The position numbers and the translations under genes were made by a program. From Bartonella rochalimae ATCC BAA-1498 (lineage in GTDB: Bacteria; Pseudomonadota; Alphaproteobacteria; Rhizobiales; Rhizobiaceae), in NCBI RefSeq assembly GCF_000706645.1, contig NZ_KL407338.1, positions 201,405 to 265,404 on the forward strand: DNA of 64,000 bases, written 5' to 3'. Shown here piece by piece: positions 28,704-38,320 of this stretch (the stretch's first letter is position 1; every line of letters starts with the position of its first letter). The notes beneath the pieces were generated by a model that was not told the DNA's origin, did no database searches, and was given only the letters and a program-made list of their open reading frames with translations.

Positions 28704-29425
28704 TAAAATTACGTTTTTATGTTTTTTCTTTATTTATAGTAATATTTATGGCTTTTCCGGTTGGGAGGGGATATGTGAAAAATGCACCTGTGCCAATTCC
28801 TGCACCAAATAAGATTGCTTCATCTATAGAAAATGTAGAATCTATAGAAAATGTAGAACAGTCACCAGTTTCTACTGAAGTGCCTAAACAAAAAATTGAA
28901 ACTGTATCCCATCAGTCAGTTCAGCCGAAGGAGGCAATAGAGACTGAGGTAGATACGAAAGCTCCTATTGTTTCATTGATACAAGAGAAGTCTGGAGGAA
29001 GATCTGAGGGGATATCTGGAGTAAGTACAGAAGAAATAGAGCGTTTTTGTAGCAATATTGGGAGTCAGGCTGCAGATGCGCGTTTTCAGTTACAACGCAA
29101 ACAATTACAAGAATTACGTGATCAAATTAGTGAACGTGTGAAAATTTTAGAAGAAAAGCAGAACGAATATCAAATTTGGCTTAATAAACGCAATGAGTTT
29201 TTATCAATGGCAGAGAGTTCTTTAGTTGAAATTATTACGAAAATGCGTCCTGACGCTGCAGCTGCTCAATTGGCTTTGATGAATGATCTTGTTGCAGCTT
29301 CGCTTGTACTTAAGCTGAGTCCTAAAGTGTCGAGTGCTATTATGAATGAATTACCGCCTGAAAAATCAGCGGAATTAACTCAAATATTAGTGAGTGCACA
29401 ACAAGCATCAACAAAAAAGAAATAA
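28700..29425 (+). CDS. motE: MotE family flagellar motor protein
   Basis: 241 residues with an N-terminal signal (LRFYVFSLFIVIFMAFPVGR), a Pro/Glu/Val-rich low-complexity region, a coiled coil (ARFQLQRKQLQELRDQISER) and a C-terminal MgtE-N/MotE-like domain (MRPDAAAAQLALMNDLVAAS, KVSSAIMNELPPEKSAELTQ). In S. meliloti MotE is a periplasmic chaperone for MotC. The gene lies between flgI and flgH, the rhizobial position. An 18-base tandem duplication at 28823-28858 repeats SIENVE in the low-complexity part. Confidence 0.9.
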   Translation: MIKLRFYVFSLFIVIFMAFPVGRGYVKNAPVPIPAPNKIASSIENVESIENVEQSPVSTEVPKQKIETVSHQSVQPKEAIETEVDTKAPIVSLIQEKSGGRSEGISGVSTEEIERFCSNIGSQAADARFQLQRKQLQELRDQISERVKILEEKQNEYQIWLNKRNEFLSMAESSLVEIITKMRPDAAAAQLALMNDLVAASLVLKLSPKVSSAIMNELPPEKSAELTQILVSAQQASTKKK

Positions 29426-29460
29426 ATGCAATATGCGATAGAAGTAAAGATAGTATAATT

Positions 29461-30198
29461 ATGCAAGTAAAACAGATAAAAAGTACAAATAAATACTCTT
29501 CTTTCTTATATTTAATAATTGGTTTGACTACCATGTCTATAATATTAGCCAGTTGTTCTTATAATGTAAAAGATTTTAATTCAGCACCAAATTTTTCACC
29601 GGTTCGTGCTGATTTAGGATATGCTTCTTCGCATGCAGCAAGTATTTATCCACCAGCACCGAGTGAAAGTCGATATTCGCTTTATCGTTCAAGCGCTAGT
29701 AGCTTTTATCGGGATCCGCGTGCAATGAAGCCAGGTGATGTATTGACCGTGCAAATTTTCATTAATGATCGTGCTAGTTTAAACAATAAAAGTGATTTAA
29801 AGCGTGATTCTAATTCCAAATATACAATTGGAGCCGGATATTCATTTATGGACAAGTTAGCTGGTAGTATTGAAGGTGGCTCATCGAGTCAGTCTAAAGG
29901 GGATACTAAGGTAGAACGACAAGAAAATATTCGTTTGTCTATTGCAGCTATTGTAACAGATGTTTTGCCAAATGGTAATTTGGTCATTAATGGTTCACAG
30001 GAAGTTCGGGTTAATAATGAATTGCGTATTCTCAATATTGTAGGATTAGTTCGTCCACGTGATATTTCAGGCAATAATATGATTGATTATGATAAAATTG
30101 CTGAAGCGCGCATTTCATATGGAGGCCGTGGACGTATGAGTGAAATACAACAACCTCCTTATGGTCAGCAATTACTCAATCAGATTGCGCCTTTTTAG
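29461..30198 (+). CDS. flgH: Flagellar L-ring lipoprotein FlgH
   Basis: Outer-membrane L ring. 245 residues: a leader with lipobox IILASC (acylated Cys at about residue 32) and the FlgH core RDPRAMKPGDVLTVQIFIND, IRLSIAAIVTDVLPNGNLVI, NGSQEVRVNNELRILNIVGL, VRPRDISGNNMIDYDKIAEA, ending GQQLLNQIAPF. Complete and canonical. Confidence 0.97.
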   Translation: MQVKQIKSTNKYSSFLYLIIGLTTMSIILASCSYNVKDFNSAPNFSPVRADLGYASSHAASIYPPAPSESRYSLYRSSASSFYRDPRAMKPGDVLTVQIFINDRASLNNKSDLKRDSNSKYTIGAGYSFMDKLAGSIEGGSSSQSKGDTKVERQENIRLSIAAIVTDVLPNGNLVINGSQEVRVNNELRILNIVGLVRPRDISGNNMIDYDKIAEARISYGGRGRMSEIQQPPYGQQLLNQIAPF

Positions 30199-30275
30199 AG
30201 AATGAATATATAATTAATTTTATTGTTCATTATCAAAAAATAGAAACTTATCAAAAGTAACTTTTAATTACATTG

Positions 30276-30300
30276 TTTATGTGACAAGATTTATGTGACA
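30276..30300 (+). repeat. Direct repeat just before fliL
   Basis: TTTATGTGACA occurs twice (30276-30286 and 30290-30300), 14 bases apart, ending 10 bases before the fliL ATG. It might be a recent slippage duplication or a regulator site; the second copy abuts the ribosome binding site. Confidence 0.5.
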
Positions 30301-30310
30301 GGGAATTTTT

Positions 30311-30811
30311 ATGGCAGAAGAGTCGAAAAAAGAAGAAAACATTGTGCAACGGGAAAGTAGCATAAAAGTTTTTCTGATTGTTGGATTTGTTTTGACATTG
30401 GTTGCTGCTGTTTCTGGGTGGTTTTTAGGAGCATGGGTGAGTCGGGAGATGGCGCCAACTTCTAGTAATTTAAAAGAGTTACCAATGACTAAAACTCCAG
30501 AGAATCTTATTGCTGCTGATTCCCATATTGTTACTTTGCCCCCTATTTTAACTAATATTGCAGTACCAGAAAATGCTTGGATTCGAATGGAAGTCTCTTT
30601 AGTTATTAAGCCTGATGAGAATATTGAAGCTACACTGACAGCTGATATATCAAATGATTTTTTAGCATTTTTGCGACAAGTTACAATCGATCAGGTTAAA
30701 GGGCCGTCAGGGTTAATGAATTTGCGTGCTGATCTTTTAGATCGTGCCAGAGTTCGTTCCGGTAATAAAGTAAGTAATATTTTGATTTCAAGTTTGGTAG
30801 TAGAATCATGA
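30311..30811 (+). CDS. fliL: Flagellar basal body-associated protein FliL
   Basis: Single-span membrane protein that surrounds and stabilises the stator. 166 residues: short cytoplasmic part, membrane helix (FLIVGFVLTLVAAVSGWFLG), then a periplasmic stomatin-like domain (SHIVTLPPILTNIAVPENAW, ADISNDFLAFLRQVTIDQVK, SGLMNLRADLLDRARVRSGN). Stop overlaps fliP start (ATGA). Confidence 0.95.
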   Translation: MAEESKKEENIVQRESSIKVFLIVGFVLTLVAAVSGWFLGAWVSREMAPTSSNLKELPMTKTPENLIAADSHIVTLPPILTNIAVPENAWIRMEVSLVIKPDENIEATLTADISNDFLAFLRQVTIDQVKGPSGLMNLRADLLDRARVRSGNKVSNILISSLVVES

Positions 30812-31560
30812 AGCGGCTTGGCGGTTTTGTATTGATGATATTTTTGTTAGCAACAACAGTTGCTTTTGCGCAAAAAACAGGTGCTGAGAATGCTAGTGGT
30901 ATTGCTGGATTATTTTCTTATCCTGAAGGTTCAATTAGTGGACGGATAGTCCAACTTTTCGGCCTATTGACTATTTTATCAGTAGCTCCTGGTTTATTGA
31001 TCATGGTTACCAGTTTTACTCGTTTTGCCATTGCTTTTTCACTGTTGCGAACAGGTTTAGGATTACAAACAACGCCTTCCAATCTTGTGATGATCTCATT
31101 AGCTTTGTTTATGTCCTTTTATGTAATGGCTCCGACATTTAATACGGCATGGGAGGAGGGGGTCCAGCCTTTAGTAAATAATAAAATCAGTGAACAACAA
31201 GCGATAGAAAAAATTAGTCAGCCCTTTCGAGAATTTATGATATCGCAGGTCCGTGAGAAAGATCTTGACTTGTTTGTTAATCTCTCTGATTCTTCTCTTC
31301 AAGTTAAAACAGGTTCTGATATTGATTTTCGAGTTTTAGTTCCTGCTTTTATGATTTCTGAATTACGTCGTGGGTTTGAAATAGGCTTCCTTATTGTTCT
31401 TCCTTTTTTAGTGATAGATCTTGTCGTGGCTACGTTGACAATGTCAATGGGAATGATGATGTTGCCACCAACGGTTATTTCTCTACCATTTAAAATTCTA
31501 TTTTTTGTATTAGTTGATGGATGGAATTTATTAGTTGGAAGCTTAATAAGATCTTTTTAA
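30808..31560 (+). CDS. fliP: Flagellar biosynthesis protein FliP
   Basis: Export-gate pore protein. 250 residues with a cleavable signal (VLMIFLLATTVAFAQ), then SVAPGLLIMVTSFTRFAIAF, LRTGLGLQTTPSNLVMISLA, the periplasmic segment, LRRGFEIGFLIVLPFLVIDL and the end MGMMMLPPTVISLPFKILFF. Last gene of the flgB operon. In S. meliloti flagellin genes follow here; in this window an autotransporter island does. Confidence 0.97.
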   Translation: MKRLGGFVLMIFLLATTVAFAQKTGAENASGIAGLFSYPEGSISGRIVQLFGLLTILSVAPGLLIMVTSFTRFAIAFSLLRTGLGLQTTPSNLVMISLALFMSFYVMAPTFNTAWEEGVQPLVNNKISEQQAIEKISQPFREFMISQVREKDLDLFVNLSDSSLQVKTGSDIDFRVLVPAFMISELRRGFEIGFLIVLPFLVIDLVVATLTMSMGMMMLPPTVISLPFKILFFVLVDGWNLLVGSLIRSF

Positions 31561-32257
31561 AGTTATATTTAAGCTTATAAATTAGTTTTATTGTATTAAT
31601 TATTTTTAATAAAATTAATAGAATTATAATTTATTCCTACTAGATATGATATTAGTTTCTTTTATAAGATACTATATATATTTTAATAGGATATATTTGA
31701 AAAAAATATTATAATTTATAAATTCTTGTTGAATATTTAGCGTTTGAAATTATAAGACTAATTAAGAACACATTGTAAGCTATTAAATAGGCCGTACTCA
31801 TTATTAGTTAACTTTATACTATATCGCTAACAGTATAAACTTTGTTTAAGTTTTCCATTTATTATAACTAAGTATAAATATAGACTATATTCATCTTATA
31901 ATAATTTTGCTTGTAAATATTATATTCAAATAAAATAGTTGGGATAGAAACAATCGCACCTAAATTTTCAGTAGAAGATTACCAGCATTGTTCTCTGTGA
32001 ATTCAGGTCCAGAAAAATCTGATGCACATAAACAACAGTCTCCGTTAATAAAAATTCATTATGATGCTAAAATCAAAATAAATCAATAGTCAATAATGAT
32101 TTAAATACTTGAATTTATTTGTGATTTATTAAGAACATTATCAATATCTCTCATGCTTCAGTGAAAATGATAACCAAGATTGATAACTTTACATATAATA
32201 TTTTTTGTTGCATATAAAATCCGTTTTAAATTTTATAGTTTAATGGTAGGGTAGATT
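31561..32257. other. AT-rich spacer after fliP with a possible coding fragment
   Basis: About 700 very AT-rich bases before the first autotransporter. A 41-codon open stretch at 31964-32089 (PALFSVNSGPEKSDAHKQQS, then LIKIHYDAKIKINQ and stop) lacks a start codon and could be the tail of a decayed gene. No recognisable flagellin sequence remains. No terminator was seen after fliP. Confidence 0.35.
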
Positions 32258-34456
32258 ATGCACAAAATGCTACATATAATCTTTACGTTTTTGAGTTTTT
32301 TCTTATTGAATGTGTTTTACGTTTTGGCTGAAGTTAATAGCAATCCCAGTGTAGTAAATGATAGATTTTCAGGGGTACCTATTATTGCAATCAAACCAAA
32401 GGATGCGCCTGTTGTTATTAATGGAGGAACATTTAAGGCAGTTTCTGTAGGGATTTTGGCTAATGATATTAGAGCATTTAGTGCTACAGGAATTGATATA
32501 CAGGCAGGTATTGCAGGTATAATACCTGGAGGTGCAACTGAAGTGCATTTAAAAGATTCAGTTATAAATATTAAGAATCCTGATGGACAAATAAGTAAGG
32601 GGTATGGTATTTTTTTTGGATATGATAAGACGTCCTCTAATAGTAACAAGAGTTTCGTTGCTCCAAGTCTTGTAGATCTTACCAATACAAAAATTTTATT
32701 TAGCGAAGTAGGTATTATAGCATTTCAATCAGGTATTGTGTCACTTAAAAATTCAGAAATTCGTTCTAATATTTTATTAGGAAGTTATGCTAGTGATAAA
32801 GAGGTTTTACCTTCCGTTAACATGTTGAGAGTTTCTGCAAGTCATTCTATTCTAGAAGGTTCAGCACAAGCTGAAGGAGTGCAATATTCATTTTTAACTC
32901 TTAAAGACGATTCAAAATGGATCATACCAGTTAATTTTAATATTAGTGAAGAAAAACTGAGTGCAAAGGAGCAACAAGAATCTGTTCTGCATATGCTTAC
33001 ACTTAATAATAGTGCTATTATATTTGATCAAAAAGGTAGTGGTATTTACCAAACTTTACGCATAGAAGATCTCAAACAAAGTGAGATGGGACATTATATA
33101 GCAGTTGGTAATGTTAATATTCATTTTAATATGGGGGTGAGCAGTTCTGATGAAAACGGTTCTAATAAATACGGTTCTGATAAACTTATAATCACCGGAA
33201 CTGATGTATTCGGTACTACTAAAGTTCATATTAATTACGTTGAAGATCAGAATGTAGAGGAAAACCGTAGTGCAACACGTGTTACTAAAAATGCAGTTAT
33301 TTTGCCAAAGGAAGGAGTTACGATTATTGAGGTTCGTGGTGGATCTGCAAATAAAAAGTCCTTCCAATTAGTTCATGGTTATACTGTATTTAATAGCTTG
33401 CCTTATAGGTATGTTCTTAATAGTAAAAGAGAAACTTCTGGTATTTGGAAATTCAATTTGTCAAATGGATATGTTGATGCCCAATCACAAGTGAAAGCCC
33501 TTGTACCACAAATGGCTAGTTATGTGGTTATGCCGAATGCTTTATTTTCTGCTGGTTTCTCTGATATCAGTAATCAGAATGGTATATTAGCTGATGTGCA
33601 GGAAACGTTAAATGTTGCAGGTAAAAAGACGAGTTCTGTCTTTTTATCTTCTTATGGTAATGCAAAAACTTTTTCATCTATTCGTAATCCGTTGCAATAT
33701 GGTTATGGTGCGGATATACGTTATGCTGCTCTACAAACTGGTGCTGTGTTAGGTTCTTTTGAAAATGCAAATACGGTTACCTGTGTCGGTATGTTAGGAA
33801 CTTATGGTCAATTATCTTTTACGCCAAAAGATATGGAAGATTCTGCTAAAAGTACTCTTGATAAGTGGTCCATTTCAGTTTTCGGTAATATGCAGCATGA
33901 TAACAATTCGTATATGAATGCGCTCTTTTCTTATGGTATCTTGAAAGGGCATATTAAGACTGCTGTTGTCGATAATGTAGCAAAACTTGATGATAAAAAG
34001 ATATTAAGTGTATCTGCAACTGTCGGTCACAAATTAGCAACTGGTAATAAAAGTGTATCTTTTGAACCGCAGGCGCAAATTGTTTATCAACGTTTGATGT
34101 TTGATACTATTTTAGATAGCGATAATCTTGAAGTTAATATGAAGGATCCTCATCAATGGTTAATGCGTGTAGGTGGTCGTTTAACCAAAACGCTTCCTGT
34201 TGTTGAAAAGAATAGTTTCATTGCTTTCTATGGAAAAATGAATGTTATAAAGACTCTTAGTTTTAGCGATACCATAGAAGTTGGTGATACTTTTTATCTT
34301 GATTCTATGGGCTCTGCTATTGAGGGTGGTTTAGGTGTTAATGTGCAGTTAACTAACAATATTTTTGTACATGGTGATGCTAGTTATCAGCAAAGGTTAT
34401 CAAAAACTGGTATGTCTGGGGCATCTTTTTCCGGAAAGCTGCAGTATCGTTTTTGA
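32258..34456 (+). CDS. Autotransporter (type Va), 732 aa
   Basis: Surface protein: signal peptide (MLHIIFTFLSFFLLNVFYVL), a passenger of about 400 residues with beta-helix-like sequence (FKAVSVGILANDIRAFSATG, SPSLVDLTNTKILFSEVGI-type strands), and a C-terminal autotransporter barrel beginning around YVDAQSQVKALVPQMASYVV and ending in the outer-membrane signature GKLQYRF. It resembles the inducible Bartonella autotransporter group. The barrel is paralogous to the two leftward genes (shared KALVPQMASY, LFSAGFSDI, FTPKDME, STLDKWSIS) but clearly diverged. Function (adhesion or host interaction) is inferred from the family. Confidence 0.9.
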   Translation: MHKMLHIIFTFLSFFLLNVFYVLAEVNSNPSVVNDRFSGVPIIAIKPKDAPVVINGGTFKAVSVGILANDIRAFSATGIDIQAGIAGIIPGGATEVHLKDSVINIKNPDGQISKGYGIFFGYDKTSSNSNKSFVAPSLVDLTNTKILFSEVGIIAFQSGIVSLKNSEIRSNILLGSYASDKEVLPSVNMLRVSASHSILEGSAQAEGVQYSFLTLKDDSKWIIPVNFNISEEKLSAKEQQESVLHMLTLNNSAIIFDQKGSGIYQTLRIEDLKQSEMGHYIAVGNVNIHFNMGVSSSDENGSNKYGSDKLIITGTDVFGTTKVHINYVEDQNVEENRSATRVTKNAVILPKEGVTIIEVRGGSANKKSFQLVHGYTVFNSLPYRYVLNSKRETSGIWKFNLSNGYVDAQSQVKALVPQMASYVVMPNALFSAGFSDISNQNGILADVQETLNVAGKKTSSVFLSSYGNAKTFSSIRNPLQYGYGADIRYAALQTGAVLGSFENANTVTCVGMLGTYGQLSFTPKDMEDSAKSTLDKWSISVFGNMQHDNNSYMNALFSYGILKGHIKTAVVDNVAKLDDKKILSVSATVGHKLATGNKSVSFEPQAQIVYQRLMFDTILDSDNLEVNMKDPHQWLMRVGGRLTKTLPVVEKNSFIAFYGKMNVIKTLSFSDTIEVGDTFYLDSMGSAIEGGLGVNVQLTNNIFVHGDASYQQRLSKTGMSGASFSGKLQYRF

Positions 34457-34766
34457 TAGGTTAATGCGACTTTAGTAAAGAGGTAATGTACTTTATTTTC
34501 TTCTTTATGTATAAATCTTTATTCTTCTTAGAGCTTTGTGGCCTTCAGAAGCGTCCCAAAAGGTAGACTTTGATAATAAAGATCATTTATGATTTCATAC
34601 TCTTTCTTTCCGCATTCATTTAATAGTGCTTTTATCTCTTGATGAAAAAGCGGATAGAAAGAGAGCTTTCGGGGATGAAGAGAATATAGGTTTCGTGAAT
34701 AGAATTATTATAAAAAAGGGCAGTATTTATACTGCCCTTTTTGTTGAAGTTAATATCAGTATTGTT
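34457..34766. other. Convergent spacer between autotransporters
   Basis: About 310 bases. Contains the bidirectional terminator at 34712-34742, listed separately; otherwise nothing supported. Confidence 0.45.
34712..34742. terminator. Bidirectional Rho-independent terminator
   Basis: An A-run, stem GGGCAGTA, loop TTTA, stem TACTGCCC and a T-run form a hairpin usable from either strand, between two convergent autotransporter genes. A near copy lies at 38266-38296 after the paralogue, so the terminator was duplicated with the gene. Confidence 0.88.
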
Positions 34767-37700
34767 TTAGAAACGGTAACGTATTCCACCTGAGAAAGAG
34801 GTTGCTGATATACCTGCTTTTTGAAGTTTGTGTTGGTGACTGACGTCACCATGCAATCCCAATTTTTTATTTAATTGTGCATTAATTCCTACACCACCTT
34901 CAACAGAAGTTCCCATAGGGTCAAGATGGAAATTATCCGCAACCTGTATTGTATCACCATCACCAAAAGCGTTGATCATGTTCAGTTTTCCATAAAGGGA
35001 AATGATATGACCGTTTTCTGCTGCAGTGACAGTTTTGGTTAAACGTCCACCAATACGAACCAACCATTGGTTAGGATTATTCATATCGATTTCAAGATCA
35101 TTACCATCTGAAATATTATCAAACATCAAGCGCTGATAAGCAAGTTGTGCTTGTGGTTCAAAGACTAACCCTTCAACACCAGTTGCAAATTGTTGACCAA
35201 TAGTTGCAGAGGCGCTCAATGTGTTGACGTCATCCAATTTTGCAATGTTACCAATATCAGCAACTTTAATGTTTCCTTTCACAACGCCATAGGAAAAGAG
35301 TGTATCAAGGTACAAGCCATTCCGATGATGTATACTACCGAAAGCTGAAATTGACCACTTATCAAGTGTACTCTTGGCAGCGCCTTCCATGTCTTTTGGA
35401 GTGAAAGATACTTGTCCATAAGAGCCTAACAAGCCGAAATTTGTTGTGGTATTTTGATTTTCCAGAACACCTAACGCGACCCCTAATTGTAGAGCACTGT
35501 AGCGAAGATCAGCTCCATAACCATATTCCATAGCAGTATGTTTGGATGATAAAGTTGCTGTATTGCCATAAGAAGATAAGAAGAAAGCATTTTTCTTATT
35601 GTTATCATTTTCCAATGACATAGCCCGGAGATTGGATAAGGATGCATTTTGCTGATTGATATCAGAGAAACCAGCAGAGAATAAAACATTTGGCATCACC
35701 AAATAACTGGCCATTTGTGGGACCAGAGCTTTCACCTTTGATTTAGGGTCAAGATAGGCATTTTGCAAACGGAAATCCCAATATGATTGGCCATCACCAA
35801 ACAGACTTTGATTTTCACTTTTACTAGAATTCTCAGGACCGTAGGCATTAAGAGTGTATTTATAAGGAGAATTATTTATTGTGGTATAGCCATTTGCCAA
35901 TTTAAAGGAGTCTTTATTTGCTTCTCCAGAAACTTGGACGAGTGAGAGACCATTTTCATTTGCAGGAACAGAAGCATTTTCTTCTGGTTTCTTCTTTCCC
36001 TTGATACTGTTGACATAGATTGTCGTTGTTCCTGAAGCATCACCATTAATTACAAGTCGATCTGTTTTTTGATCTTTTGTTTTAAGTCCGCTACTCCATT
36101 CAGTGTTGAAGTAAATTTTTGCATCGCCTTTCGCATTATAGACTTTTTTCGCATCGTTTGGAAGAGCAGGTTGTGCTGGATCAACTTCTGGTATTGCTGG
36201 TCCTACATGTAATATCTGATATTGACCATCTGTTGGTTTGTCAAAAACAATGGCACTGTTATCGAGATTAAGCGTAGAAACAGTAGAGTGTGATCTTTGA
36301 GAAATATCAAGCAATGCTCCATCTTCATCTGCACCTTCTTCTTTTTCTTCTTTACTGATTTTAAGCGTCCATACTGTACCATTGGTCAGATTAAAGACTG
36401 TTTTAGCCTTATCTTCAGTTCTAACACCACCTTCTAAGATTGAATGATCTGCATCGAGTGTAAGAGATGCTTCCTTGTCATCTTTAGAAGTGTATTTTAA
36501 TAAAAGATCAGCACGTATTTCTGAATTTTTGAGTTTGATAGCATCTTTTCCAGATTTGTCTCCAAGAATACCTACACCTTTTTCAACGGTAAGTTTTGTA
36601 TTCGTGAAATTAACATTATTTTGTTGATCACCATTCTCATCTTTAAGTTCTAGGCCATTTTTAGCAGCTGTTGCAGAAACATTGGAAATATCAATTTTTG
36701 CACCGTTTTCTACAACGAATGCAACCTCGTGCGCATCAATTGTACCACCTGTCATTTTAACAACTGCTTCTTTCCCAGATACAGAAAGACCAGTGCCTTC
36801 TTTAGATTGAATGGAAACATTTTCTAAAGAAACTGTGCTTCCTTTGGCTTTAAATCCAGACCCTTTGACAACGCTAATTTTTGTATCTTTTAGTTTGTTT
36901 TTATTATTTTTACTGTCTACAAAAGTAACACCGTCTTTTTCTGCTTTAATAGAACCGCCGGTCATATTTAATATTGCTTTATCCTCTATTTCAATACCAA
37001 TGTTATCTGAAGAGATTTCTACATCATTTAATGTAACGCTAGTCCCTTTTCCAGAAGCAACAACTGCTTTCCCAGGAGCATTCTCATAAACGCCATCCTT
37101 TTTTATTGTAATAGAACCACCATTTGCTACAATTGCGGCACCTTCTTCTATTCTAAGGCCTTCTTTTTTTGAAGTAATGTCCACATCGCTTAATGTAACG
37201 GTTGTACCTTTATCCTTAGCTTGTACAGCAGTTTCATCGGCCTCAATAGAGCCACCTTTCATCGTGAATTTAGCTCCATCTGTTAAATCAATACCTGTCG
37301 TTTTTGAAGTAATCTTTACATCGCCTAGTGTAATAGTTGTATCTTTACCTTTAACTCTTACGGCAGTGTCACTGACATCAATGGTACCACTTTCCATTGT
37401 GATTGTACCACCATCACCCGCAGAAAGACCAAAATCAAGATCTTTAATAGTTGTTGTGCCTTTTAGAATAATTTTACTGTTCGACCCTCTAGCTGTTGCG
37501 CCGGTTCCTCGTTTCTTAGCATTGCCAATTAGTGTTAAATCTTCACCTGTGATTGTACCACCTGTTTTTCCATCATTTCTATCTTTATCGCCAGTACCTT
37601 CAGCTCCGTCAATTTCTTCTTTTTTATCACCTACGTAAAGAGCACTTTTTTCTAATTCCGAAGCTTCATAAGTTTTGCCTTTACCGGCATCCCTAAAGGC

Positions 37701-37817
37701 GCCATTAATTATAGAGATGCTTTTCTCATCATCAGCTGCAGCAGCAACATTAAAATGAGCACCAAACAAAATTATAGCAGCCGCAGCTGTACATGATAGA
37801 AGATAATTTTTACACAT
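34767..37817 (-). CDS. Autotransporter (type Va), 1016 aa, beta-helix passenger
   Basis: Signal peptide residues 1 to about 27 (LLSCTAAAAIILFGAHFNVA), then a passenger with imperfect repeats of about 45-50 residues between about 110 and 400: KGTTVTLSDVDITSKKEGL, KGTSVTLNDVEISSDNIGI and KGSTVSLENVSIQSKEGTG each followed by a GGSI/GGTI turn. These are typical right-handed beta-helix rungs. A linker domain (NLTNGTVWTLKI, SAIVFDKPTDGQYQILHVGP) leads to the barrel of about 290 residues ending GGIRYRF. Paralogous to the inducible Bartonella autotransporters. A 639-base stretch of the barrel is identical to the neighbour at 38321. Confidence 0.93.
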   Translation of the reverse strand: MCKNYLLSCTAAAAIILFGAHFNVAAAADDEKSISIINGAFRDAGKGKTYEASELEKSALYVGDKKEEIDGAEGTGDKDRNDGKTGGTITGEDLTLIGNAKKRGTGATARGSNSKIILKGTTTIKDLDFGLSAGDGGTITMESGTIDVSDTAVRVKGKDTTITLGDVKITSKTTGIDLTDGAKFTMKGGSIEADETAVQAKDKGTTVTLSDVDITSKKEGLRIEEGAAIVANGGSITIKKDGVYENAPGKAVVASGKGTSVTLNDVEISSDNIGIEIEDKAILNMTGGSIKAEKDGVTFVDSKNNKNKLKDTKISVVKGSGFKAKGSTVSLENVSIQSKEGTGLSVSGKEAVVKMTGGTIDAHEVAFVVENGAKIDISNVSATAAKNGLELKDENGDQQNNVNFTNTKLTVEKGVGILGDKSGKDAIKLKNSEIRADLLLKYTSKDDKEASLTLDADHSILEGGVRTEDKAKTVFNLTNGTVWTLKISKEEKEEGADEDGALLDISQRSHSTVSTLNLDNSAIVFDKPTDGQYQILHVGPAIPEVDPAQPALPNDAKKVYNAKGDAKIYFNTEWSSGLKTKDQKTDRLVINGDASGTTTIYVNSIKGKKKPEENASVPANENGLSLVQVSGEANKDSFKLANGYTTINNSPYKYTLNAYGPENSSKSENQSLFGDGQSYWDFRLQNAYLDPKSKVKALVPQMASYLVMPNVLFSAGFSDINQQNASLSNLRAMSLENDNNKKNAFFLSSYGNTATLSSKHTAMEYGYGADLRYSALQLGVALGVLENQNTTTNFGLLGSYGQVSFTPKDMEGAAKSTLDKWSISAFGSIHHRNGLYLDTLFSYGVVKGNIKVADIGNIAKLDDVNTLSASATIGQQFATGVEGLVFEPQAQLAYQRLMFDNISDGNDLEIDMNNPNQWLVRIGGRLTKTVTAAENGHIISLYGKLNMINAFGDGDTIQVADNFHLDPMGTSVEGGVGINAQLNKKLGLHGDVSHQHKLQKAGISATSFSGGIRYRF
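35125..35763 (-). repeat. Identical duplicated tract, copy A
   Basis: 639 bases with no difference from 38679-39317 (offset 3554). The first mismatches on each side are at 35124 (C versus T) and 35764 (T versus C). It covers the end of the linker and first two thirds of the barrel. Confidence 0.92.
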
Positions 37818-37972
37818 AAAGATTGTCCTAACTTATAAAACCCAAAATATCCCCCCCGCTTATAAGAAGGATATTGAATCGATAATTCCTATTGGATGAA
37901 GTAAATTATTTTTCCTTATATGTAAAGATAAAAATTATTTTATATTAAAGATAAATAATATTTATTATTTAT

Positions 37973-38018
37973 ATACATAATGTATTATATATTATTATTA
38001 ACAATACATAATGTATTA
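37973..38018. repeat. 15-bp direct repeat, operator-like
   Basis: ATACATAATGTATTA occurs at 37973-37987 and 38004-38018, 31 bases apart (about three helical turns), roughly 155-200 bases upstream of the leftward 1016-aa autotransporter. The core AATGTATTA also occurs upstream of the next autotransporter at 40212. Confidence 0.55.
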
Positions 38019-38265
38019 AATTATTCTTTTAATAAAGAGCTCATTTTTCATATTTATATTTAAAATGAATGCTAAAACAATAACATAATATTATCTTTAA
38101 TCTTTCTAGTATAGAGGATTATTATAAGCTCAATTTAAAATACTGATAAGTTTTCTATTTTTATAAAAATGATGGATATAGTTAAGAATAACTAATCAAA
38201 GAAATAAAATATAATGGAGACTTAATATTTGGGCCTCTTTTAAAAAGAGGGAAGCGAAATAAAAT

Positions 38266-38296
38266 AAAAAGGGCAGTATTTTATACTGCCCTTTTT
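38266..38296. terminator. Bidirectional terminator, second copy
   Basis: AAAAAGGGCAGTA, loop TTTTA, TACTGCCCTTTTT: a 13-bp perfect stem with A/T runs, 25 bases after the 595-aa autotransporter stop. Near-identical to 34712-34742. Confidence 0.88.
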
Positions 38297-38320
38297 ATTG
38301 AAACTAATATCAGTATTGTT

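Larger units (their letters stand above)
37818..38320. other. Promoter region of the 1016-aa autotransporter
   Basis: About 500 very AT-rich bases. Holds the 15-base direct repeat at 37973-38018 and, at its left end by 38266, the terminator of the next gene. A second short inverted repeat (CCTCTTTT/AAAAAGAGG, 38234-38250) is also present. Confidence 0.45.

Noticed and set aside
31964-32089. 41-codon open stretch after fliP as a flagellin remnant
   Set aside because: No start codon and no flagellin N- or C-terminal helix sequence; could not be tied to any family.
37177-37638. 153-codon forward ORF opposite the 1016-aa autotransporter
   Set aside because: Produced by the repetitive passenger sequence read antisense; low-complexity Ser/Val/Pro product without start signals.
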